From Palsa-601 sp052146895 (GTDB taxonomy: Bacteria > Actinomycetota > Acidimicrobiia > Acidimicrobiales > Bog-793): 19,284 nucleotides of DNA. Shown here one piece after another: positions 14,235-19,284 of the stretch. Numbering within the stretch: the stretch's first letter is position 1; each line of letters starts with the position of its first letter. The notes under the pieces are model-generated. The model did not search any database and was not told the DNA's origin. It saw only the letters and a program-made list of their open reading frames with translations. Where the stretch lies: assembly GCA_052146895.1 (NCBI GenBank), contig JBKQLZ010000102.1:1-19284 (forward strand). Reading direction: 5' to 3'. Position numbers and translations under genes: made by a program.

Positions 14235-15756
14235 GTCCTTGCCAATAAGGAGCCCGGAGCTCGGTCTTCAAGACCTTGCCCATGGGGCTCAACGGGAGCT
14301 CGTCCACGAACTCGAAGCGACGCGGTCGTTTGTACGAAGCGAGTCGACCGTCGAGGAATTCGAGCAGATCTTCAGCTGTTGGCGGGCAAGCAGGATCGGC
14401 GACGACGAACGCGAGCGGCTGCTCGCCGAGGTCGTCGTGCGGGATGCCGATGACCGCTACATCCACGACACCGGGGTGGGCGACGAGTGCCTTCTCGATC
14501 TCCGCGGGGTAGATGTTGACCCCGCCCGCGACGATCATGTCCTTGATCCGGTCGGTGATGAACAAGAAGCCGTCCTTGTCCAGATGCCCGACGTCGCCAG
14601 TGCGGTAGAACCCGTCCTTCACCGTGTCCTCCCCGAGCGGCGCCCGTCCCAGGTAGCGGCTGAGCACCACCGGGGTGTTGACCGCGATCTCTCCGGTATC
14701 GCCGGTGGGCAGGCGGTTCCAGTCGTCGTCGACGATGGCGATCTCGACCTCGTCATAGGGAATTCCGCTTGTCCCCGGCTTGGCGAGCTGGTACTCGGGC
14801 GCCGTGTAGGAGATCATGCCGGCCTCGCTCGCGCCGTATGCCTCCCAGAGGATGCCGCCGCCGAGCCTGTCGACGATCCACTCCTTCAGCGACTGCGGGA
14901 CGGGCGCTGCTCCCGTGCTGAGAGCGACCAGGGACGACAGGTCGTAGCGCGCGAGCACCTCCTCGGGGAGGCCCTGGATGCGGAGCAGCATCGTCGGTAC
15001 CGAGATCCACACCTGAACCCGGTGCCGGTCGATGAGCCTCACGGCCTCTTCGGCGTCGTACGGGTCGAGCAGGACCGCCGTTCCCCCCGTGGCGCATGCT
15101 CCGGTTGCGGCCGCAGTGCCGGCACCGTGATGGATCGGGAGTGTCATGAGGCACGTCGGCTCGCTCGGATGCGGTGGGACACGGCCGACCGAGGCTCCGT
15201 AGCGCATGAGGCGGCCCAGGTCGACGGCCGATGGATCGACCGGTGGCACACCACGTGGAGCTCCTGTCGTGCCGGAGGTGTAGAGCACCATCGAAGGCCG
15301 CAGCGCGCCGAAGCGAGGCGACAGGCACTCGGTCTCGAGGAGGTCCTCGTAGCGGAGGCCCGGGCTGCCCACTGGCTGGCCGACCGTGACGAGTATCTCG
15401 AAGCCCTGCGACGCCCACCCACTCGGGTCCACGTCGTTGCAGGCGAGGCCACGCGCCTCGCTGTCGCGGATTATGTAGGCGGCCTCGTCCGCGGTGAGCT
15501 TCCAGTTGACGGCTACCTGGACGACACCCAGCTTTTGCATGGCCCTCTGGATGACGAACCACTCGAACCCGAGGCGGAACCGCATGCCGATGCTGTCCCC
15601 GGCGCGCAAGCCTGCAGCGGCAAGGCCTTCGGCGACGCGATCCGCCCTGGCGTTCCACTCGCCGTAGGTCAGCTCGTCGTCTCCATGGATGACCGCGACG
15701 GCGCCCGGCCGCGACACAGCCCAGAATTCAGGCGTTCCGTGATCGGGCTCGGTCAC
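14218..15756 (-). CDS. Acyl-CoA ligase (AMP-binding, FadD-like)
   Basis: A 512-residue adenylate-forming enzyme that activates a carboxylic acid to its CoA thioester via an acyl-AMP. The P-loop is YTSGTTGAPRGV (159-170), with Arg168 where Lys is usual; YGASEAG is the A5 motif; RTGDVGHLDKDG is followed by the hinge DRIKDMIVAGGVNIYP; the catalytic lysine is K494 in SPMGKVLKTELR. GTG 15756 is chosen: GGAGGG lies five bases before it and GTGA overlaps the stop of the tetR gene. ATG 15771 lacks a ribosome site, and the frame open to 16041 is a shadow of the tetR gene. It opens the catabolic operon; the substrate acid is unknown. Confidence 0.88.
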   Translation of the reverse strand: MTEPDHGTPEFWAVSRPGAVAVIHGDDELTYGEWNARADRVAEGLAAAGLRAGDSIGMRFRLGFEWFVIQRAMQKLGVVQVAVNWKLTADEAAYIIRDSEARGLACNDVDPSGWASQGFEILVTVGQPVGSPGLRYEDLLETECLSPRFGALRPSMVLYTSGTTGAPRGVPPVDPSAVDLGRLMRYGASVGRVPPHPSEPTCLMTLPIHHGAGTAAATGACATGGTAVLLDPYDAEEAVRLIDRHRVQVWISVPTMLLRIQGLPEEVLARYDLSSLVALSTGAAPVPQSLKEWIVDRLGGGILWEAYGASEAGMISYTAPEYQLAKPGTSGIPYDEVEIAIVDDDWNRLPTGDTGEIAVNTPVVLSRYLGRAPLGEDTVKDGFYRTGDVGHLDKDGFLFITDRIKDMIVAGGVNIYPAEIEKALVAHPGVVDVAVIGIPHDDLGEQPLAFVVADPACPPTAEDLLEFLDGRLASYKRPRRFEFVDELPLSPMGKVLKTELRAPYWQGRDRRV

Positions 15757-16397
15757 CGGTCCCTCCGCCATGACGGCGAGAGCGCCGCGCGAACAAAGCT
15801 CTCGCACGCGACTGTTGTGGCTCCGAGGTCGACGCCTTCGCGGTCGACGAGGAACTGGGCAGAAGCTCCTCGCAGGAGACCGACGAACGCCACGGCAAAA
15901 CCCACCGGGTCTACCTCTCGCCGCACCGTGCCCCGCGCACGACCCGTCACTACGAGCTGCTCGACCGCCCCGCGAAAACGCCGGTCGTCCGTCACGAACA
16001 CAGAACGGAGCGTGGCGTCGTCGGGCAGCGCGGCACCCCACATCACGAAGAAGGCACGCGCGTCGTCGGCCGCCTCTTCAACGGTTCGCAGGTACGCGTC
16101 AGCGATCGCGACGAGAGCGTCGACCGCGTCCGGCTCGTCGAGTGACGACAGACCGTAGATGAAGCGGCGCTGGCTCCTTTCGGCCAACCGCTCGACGAGG
16201 GCGGCTTTCGATCCGAAGTGGTGATTCACGAGCCCGCGGCTGTAGCCGGCCGCCTCGCCGATCTCGGCCAATGACGTCTGGTCGATGCCCTTCGAGGCGA
16301 AGAGCTGCACTGCTGCGTTCAGTAGTCCCTGCTCGGCGTCGGTTCGCCGTTCCAGCTGCGTCCGGCGCAGCGGCGTCGCGACGGCGGTGGACGGCAT
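15753..16397 (-). CDS. TetR-family transcriptional regulator
   Basis: A 214-residue one-component regulator. The N-terminal helix-turn-helix SLAEIGEAAGYSRGLVNHHF (42-61) with KAALVERL after it is typical TetR DNA-binding sequence; the remaining about 140 residues form the helical ligand-binding and dimer domain. It overlaps the acyl-CoA ligase gene by four bases, so regulator and enzymes share a transcript, and it is divergent from the DUF35/thiolase pair across 52 bases. The natural reading is that it represses both directions from that spacer and releases on binding an acyl-CoA intermediate, as FadR/KstR-like TetR proteins do (inference). Confidence 0.9.
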   Translation of the reverse strand: MPSTAVATPLRRTQLERRTDAEQGLLNAAVQLFASKGIDQTSLAEIGEAAGYSRGLVNHHFGSKAALVERLAERSQRRFIYGLSSLDEPDAVDALVAIADAYLRTVEEAADDARAFFVMWGAALPDDATLRSVFVTDDRRFRGAVEQLVVTGRARGTVRREVDPVGFAVAFVGLLRGASAQFLVDREGVDLGATTVACESFVRAALSPSWRRDR

Positions 16398-16449
16398 GGC
16401 CCAACCGTACTAAGTTGCTGAACGCTTGACAAGTAAGAGAGGGATCGCC
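16398..16449. promoter_or_regulatory. Divergent promoter/operator region of the catabolic module
   Basis: This 52-bp spacer must carry both promoters and the probable TetR operator. It contains CTTGACAAG (16425-16433), a perfect 4-1-4 palindrome overlapping a TTGACA, TAAGTT (16411-16416, TANNNT) rightward, and GAGGGA before ATG 16450 as ribosome site. A longer symmetric operator was not found, so the exact regulator site is unresolved. Confidence 0.4.
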
Positions 16450-16845
16450 ATGCGAGTCGCTGCTCACCCTGGTCTCTACGATCCAGCGAAGGAGACGCCC
16501 ACACTTACGGGCTCGCGTTGCACTGCGTGTGACCGCGTCGCGTTCCCGCCGATCACGATCGGCTGCGACGCGTGCGGCGCGGAGGACCTGAGTACGAACG
16601 AGCTCGAGGCCACGGGGACTCTCTACTCGTTCGCCACGGTGCATCTCCACCAGGGCGACCTCGAAGCCCCGTTCTCGATCGCCGAGGTTCAGCTCGATGC
16701 CGGGCCACTTATCCGAGCGACGATGGCACCTGACCAAGTGACGATGAGCATCGGTCAACGCGTCCACGCCGTCTGGCGGGTCGCCCGAGCCGAAGACAAC
16801 GGCGACGAGGTCGTGGAGCCGGTGTTCGCGCCGCTCGCCCGATGA
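16450..16845 (+). CDS. DUF35 protein: Zn-ribbon plus OB-fold, ChsH2-C-like
   Basis: A 131-residue two-part protein. The N-terminal zinc ribbon has C24-x2-C27 and C39-x2-C42, then an OB-fold from about 52 (ATGTLYSFATVH) to the end. DUF35 proteins bind thiolase-like partners and help bind acyl-CoA; the best-known case is the C-terminal DUF35 part of ChsH2, which forms a steroid side-chain aldolase with Ltp2. ATG 16450 has GAGGGA at good distance; the frame is open to a TTG at 16426, which lacks one. The stop overlaps the start of the thiolase-like gene (ATGA), strong evidence for a stoichiometric complex. Confidence 0.88.
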   Translation: MRVAAHPGLYDPAKETPTLTGSRCTACDRVAFPPITIGCDACGAEDLSTNELEATGTLYSFATVHLHQGDLEAPFSIAEVQLDAGPLIRATMAPDQVTMSIGQRVHAVWRVARAEDNGDEVVEPVFAPLAR

Positions 16846-17984
16846 CTGCCTCGCTCGCTGAGCTCCGGCCGGTCCGGGTAGTCGGCGTCGGGCTGCATCC
16901 GTACCAGCGGCCGAGCGACGTTCCCTACACCGCCCTCGGCGTGCACGCCGTCCGGGCCGCTCTCGCCGATGCCGGGCTCGCCTGGAGCGACGTCGAGTCT
17001 GCATACACGGGCACGGCCACAACTGCAATGGGGATGTCCCGCCTCATGTACCGTCACCTCGGCTCCACCGGCATCCCGATGGCGCAGGTGGAGAACGCGT
17101 CTGCGTCGGGGTCGACTGCGTGCCGACAGGCATGCATCGAGGTGGCTGCCGGACTCGTCGACGTCGCTATCGCAGTTGGCGTCGACAAGCCCCTGCAGTT
17201 CTCGATGCCGCAGAGGGCGGCCCGTGTCCGTGACCTCGTCGGGAGCCGCGTGGCGCCTTTCACCCACTTCGCCTTGCTCGCCGAGCGGTACATGCACGAT
17301 CACGGAGCGACGCCCGAGCAGTTCGCTCTCGTCGCCGTGAAGAACAGCCGCAACGGCTCGCTCAACCCGAACGCACAGCGGCGCAAGGCCCGCACTCTCG
17401 ACGAGGTCCTCGCTCCACCACTGATCAGCGGTCACCTCACGAGGCTCCAGTGCTGCCCGATCGGCGAAGGCGCTGCCGCCGTCATCCTCGCCTCCGACGA
17501 CGCCATCGAGCGGCTCGGCATCGACGCGGCGCGAGCTGTTCGGGTGCTCTCGTCGACGTCGCGCTCGGAGACGATCTATGAGGGCGAGAACTTCGACGCC
17601 GCCCTCACCCGCGAGACCGTCGCGCAGGCGCTCGGCGAGGCCGGCGTCACGCCTGGTGATCTCGACGTCGTCGAGCTTCACGATGCGTTCACCGTCGAGG
17701 AGCTCCTCTACATCGAAGCCATCGGCATAAGCCCGTCGGGACAGGCGGCGCGCGACCTCGAAGCCGGGCACTTCGATATCGGCGGTCGCGTCGCGGTGAG
17801 CGCGTCGGGCGGCCTGCTCGCCATGGGGCACCCGATCGGTCCTACCGGGGTGGGCCAGATCTGCGAGATCACCACACAGCTGAGAGGTGAAGCGGGCGAA
17901 CGCCAGCAGCCGAAGGCCCGGATCGGGCTCTCCCACATGGTCGGTGTCGGCGCCGTCTGCGTAGCGCACGTGCTTGCGGTCTAG
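16842..17984 (+). CDS. SCP2-thiolase-like protein lacking catalytic cysteines
   Basis: A 380-residue thiolase-superfamily protein of the lipid-transfer/SCP-x branch. The nucleophile loop reads ENASASGSTA (85-93) with Ser87 where the catalytic Cys normally stands, and the HDCF motif is HDAF (280-283), so the second cysteine is also absent. H280 and the GHP histidine H330 are retained. Ltp2-type steroid aldolases likewise lack the two cysteines, but their oxyanion histidines are described as tyrosines, which is not the case here. Together with the overlapping DUF35 gene this suggests a CoA-linked retro-aldolase or other C-C lyase/ligase rather than a thiolase (inference). Length is normal. The serine codon TCT is unambiguous at 17100-17102. 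Confidence 0.85.
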   Translation: MTASLAELRPVRVVGVGLHPYQRPSDVPYTALGVHAVRAALADAGLAWSDVESAYTGTATTAMGMSRLMYRHLGSTGIPMAQVENASASGSTACRQACIEVAAGLVDVAIAVGVDKPLQFSMPQRAARVRDLVGSRVAPFTHFALLAERYMHDHGATPEQFALVAVKNSRNGSLNPNAQRRKARTLDEVLAPPLISGHLTRLQCCPIGEGAAAVILASDDAIERLGIDAARAVRVLSSTSRSETIYEGENFDAALTRETVAQALGEAGVTPGDLDVVELHDAFTVEELLYIEAIGISPSGQAARDLEAGHFDIGGRVAVSASGGLLAMGHPIGPTGVGQICEITTQLRGEAGERQQPKARIGLSHMVGVGAVCVAHVLAV

Positions 17985-17994
17985 GCCGTGTCAG

Positions 17995-18009
17995 CGCGAC
18001 TCCGTCGCG
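17995..18009. terminator. Short hairpin between convergent genes
   Basis: CGCGAC-tcc-GTCGCG is a perfect 6-bp stem with a 3-base loop, 11 bases after the thiolase stop and 17 before the stop of the convergent gene. There is no T-run on either strand, so it is at best a weak terminator of the kind common in GC-rich actinobacteria. Confidence 0.3.
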
Positions 18010-18025
18010 GCCGTCGCGAACGTGG

Positions 18026-18673
18026 TCATCTGGCTACCGATGAGACCTCGGCATTGCCGAAGGCAGAGCAGCCATCGTTCAGGACCATCGTGAAGGTGCC
18101 CGATACGACGGCCGTGGTGCTGCCGACTTTGCGCTTGTACGAGAAGCTCAGCTGAGCCCCGTCGCTGATGGGGAAAGTGAAACTGGTGTCTTCCGGGACG
18201 CTCGGCGTGCCGGGCGCAACAGCGCCCTCGTCATAGTGAGCGCCGGCGCTTTCGACTGCGCTAGCGCCGAACGTCGCAGTCTCAGGAGAGTCCGTGACGA
18301 TCACGAGGTTGACAGTGCCGGCGTCACCGCCTGCGACGGGGCCAACGCACTCGAGCGTCAGACCGCCGAACCCGTTGAGGAGGGAGGCCGGGGCGCTGCC
18401 GCTGGCGGAGGCGTCGATCTGAACGAACACGTAGCCGTCGAGGTTCTTGGCGTCGTCGGCCGTCTGCGCTGAAGGTACCTTCCCGAAGCTCGAGACCTTC
18501 ACATCCGTGCCTGTGACGGTGTGCTCTTTCAGCTTGTCGCCGCCGACCGATCGGTTCTGCAGTTCCGAGCCGTTGATCGCGCTGGTCGCCGCGTAGGACG
18601 TTCCCCCAAGCGCGACCAGCAGCGCGGCCGTCGCTATGACGGTCGACGGTCCGACCCTGAATCTCGATGTCAT
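18026..18673 (-). CDS. Secreted protein of unknown function
   Basis: A 215-residue exported protein. The N-terminus (STVIATAALLVALGGTSYAAT) is the signal peptide/anchor widespread in actinobacteria, followed by the usual linker with NGSELQNRSVGGDKLKEHTVTG-like repeats and SAQTADDAKNLDG. Beyond about residue 85 the protein is Gly/Ala/Ser/Thr-rich and beta-strand-like with two Cys (LTLEC and NDGCSAF), which could form a disulfide. Proteins with this leader commonly carry variable extracellular domains. No enzyme motif is seen. ATG 18673 is preceded by GGAGGCAGG, an adequate ribosome site. Role unknown. Confidence 0.7.
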   Translation of the reverse strand: MTSRFRVGPSTVIATAALLVALGGTSYAATSAINGSELQNRSVGGDKLKEHTVTGTDVKVSSFGKVPSAQTADDAKNLDGYVFVQIDASASGSAPASLLNGFGGLTLECVGPVAGGDAGTVNLVIVTDSPETATFGASAVESAGAHYDEGAVAPGTPSVPEDTSFTFPISDGAQLSFSYKRKVGSTTAVVSGTFTMVLNDGCSAFGNAEVSSVAR

Positions 18674-18706
18674 CGATCCTGCCTCCGGTCTCGGGTCCGC
18701 AGTAAG

Positions 18707-18722
18707 GGGGCAGAATTGCCCC
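18707..18722. terminator. Perfect stem-loop between two leftward genes
   Basis: GGGGCA-gaat-TGCCCC is a perfect 6-bp stem with a 4-base loop in the 92-bp gap below the zinc-finger gene. Leftward it is followed by CTTAC, not a T-run, so it could be a weak terminator of the zinc-finger gene or a structured element in the leader of the secreted-protein gene. Confidence 0.3.
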
Positions 18723-18765
18723 GGGCCGAACGCTAGATCGATGACAGGTTCTTATTCGGATCTCG

Positions 18766-19131
18766 CTACTCCTCGCCGGAGAAGCGTTCCCAGGCCGATT
18801 GGCGAGTCATGTCCAGCGCATGACCGATCCGTGCCCAGGTGGCGCCAAGCGACCTTGCCTTGTGAACCCAACTGGCGAGGGTGTCCTCGACCTGCCCGGC
18901 TGCCTTGGCGACTCGTGGCAGATTCGCCAGCACCTCGTCGAGGTCCATCTCCCATTCCGAAGGCGCTGGTCGGGGCAGGGAGTCCGGCGAGTCGCGGATG
19001 ATGAGGTTGCACAGATCGACACACTCGTTGCAGATGTAGACGCCGTAACCGGCAACGAGTTTTGCGACCTCAGTGCTGGGCTTCAGGCAGAACGAACACG
19101 ACGCGATCACGCCGACGTCGGCCTCGGGCAC
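18766..19131 (-). CDS. ClpX-type C4 zinc finger joined to helix-turn-helix
   Basis: A 121-residue protein with no AAA+ domain. C12-x2-C15-x18-C34-x2-C37 with VYICNECVDLCN reproduces the zinc-binding domain of the ClpX unfoldase, which there recognises substrates and adaptors. After an acidic linker, residues 84-118 (LASWVHKARSLGATWARIG...TRQSAWERF) look like a helix-turn-helix. Similar stand-alone proteins occur in actinobacteria without an assigned role; it could be a regulator that senses through or competes with Clp partners (inference). GTG 19131 has AGGAG at good spacing upstream. A promoter with a large palindrome lies directly upstream. Confidence 0.82.
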   Translation of the reverse strand: MPEADVGVIASCSFCLKPSTEVAKLVAGYGVYICNECVDLCNLIIRDSPDSLPRPAPSEWEMDLDEVLANLPRVAKAAGQVEDTLASWVHKARSLGATWARIGHALDMTRQSAWERFSGEE

Positions 19132-19153
19132 GCCGAACTCCTCTCTTTCCCTA

Positions 19154-19192
19154 TGTCAGGCGACACCTTACGGTGTCAGGTAAGACCTGACA
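19154..19192. promoter_or_regulatory. Operator-like palindrome with a third half-site
   Basis: TGTCAGGT-AAG-ACCTGACA (19174-19192) is a perfect 8-3-8 inverted repeat. A further half-site TGTCAGG lies at 19154-19160, 20 bases (two turns) from the first. GACACC-ttac-GGTGTC (19162-19177) is an additional, overlapping 6-4-6 repeat. Position over the -35/-10 region of the zinc-finger gene suggests repression, possibly self-repression by its HTH. Confidence 0.55.
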
Positions 19193-19193
19193 A
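19165..19193 (-). promoter_or_regulatory. Sigma-70-like promoter of the zinc-finger/HTH gene
   Basis: On the minus strand TTGTCA (plus-strand 19188-19193) matches five of six -35 bases; after 17 bases comes TAAGGT (19165-19170), matching TANNNT. Transcription would start near 19157, giving a short leader with the AGGAG ribosome site before GTG 19131. The palindrome overlaps the -35 and the spacer. Confidence 0.5.
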
Positions 19194-19284
19194 GAGTTAC
19201 CTTTGCGCCGGCTTGGACGAGCGGGATGCTGAAGCGATTGACGGTGTCGACCAAGTCTGGGTAACTTGGTCCCTAGGTAACAAG

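Larger units (their letters stand above)
19132..19284. other. Non-coding upstream region at the window edge
   Basis: It holds the promoter and palindromes described separately, plus GGTAAC/GTTACC at 19196-19201 (inverted), 19260-19265 and 19276-19281, and an 8-bp direct repeat ACGGTGTC at 19170-19177 and 19241-19248. No reading frame of note. The region continues past the window, so a divergent neighbour may lie outside. Confidence 0.4.

Noticed and set aside
15772..16041. Upstream extension of the acyl-CoA ligase frame
   Set aside because: It lies within the tetR gene, is Arg-rich noise and has no ligase similarity.
14239..16158. 639-residue open frame on the plus strand
   Set aside because: Antisense shadow of the acyl-CoA ligase and tetR genes; the opposite strand has full motif support.
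16408..16435. Long TetR operator TACT...AGTA
   Set aside because: Only the outer four bases pair; inner positions do not match, so the symmetry is not convincing.

Overview
The window looks like chromosomal DNA of a GC-rich actinobacterium (my guess is an acidimicrobial or thermoleophilic lineage, low confidence). The pointers are the high GC content by eye, frequent GTG starts, several apparently leaderless genes, a type-2 actinobacterial PyrF, a ClpX-type zinc finger joined to a helix-turn-helix tail, and secreted proteins of the 'VALGGTSYAA' and 'CPTTSDCWAVG-repeat' kinds. No rRNA, tRNA, CRISPR array, transposase or phage gene was seen. Coding density is very high; no gene-free stretch reaches 300 bases (longest: 10640-10819, and 19132-19284 at the edge).

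Layout. 44-1947 (+): a universal-stress-like protein with a degenerate nucleotide loop, then a DAO/PuuB-type FAD amine oxidoreductase. 1949-2695 (-): an alpha/beta hydrolase, divergent from 2812-4440 (+), a PhyH-type Fe(II)/2-oxoglutarate dioxygenase closely followed by a second alpha/beta hydrolase; the divergent spacer holds a perfect inverted repeat. 4476-5085 (+): a VapBC-type toxin-antitoxin pair with a leaderless start inside a direct repeat. 5108-6121 (-): a CrtC/AttH-like lipocalin-fold protein, divergent over 38 bp from 6160-7365 (+), a glycoside hydrolase family 1 protein. 7374-10639 (-): two secreted beta-propeller proteins, one built of 14 tandem Cys-pair repeats.

10820-16397 (-) is one tightly packed run: TetR regulator, acyl-CoA ligase, SDR, enoyl-CoA hydratase, SDR and finally pyrF. 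It is divergent from 16450-17984 (+), a DUF35 Zn-ribbon/OB-fold protein overlapping an SCP2-thiolase-like protein. Together these encode CoA activation, hydration, two dehydrogenation steps and a carbon-carbon cleaving step: a beta-oxidation-like catabolic module probably for a branched, cyclic or steroid/terpenoid-like acid, under TetR control. The thiolase-like protein lacks both catalytic cysteines, which points to an aldolase-like rather than thiolytic reaction.

18026-18673 (-) is a secreted actinobacterial protein of unknown function, and 18766-19131 (-) a ClpX-zinc-finger/HTH protein whose promoter carries a near-perfect operator-like palindrome with a third half-site. The most interesting items are the cysteine-less thiolase/DUF35 pair, the 14-repeat propeller, the leaderless vapBC promoter, the ClpX-finger/HTH protein with its operator, and pyrF at the tail of a catabolic operon.
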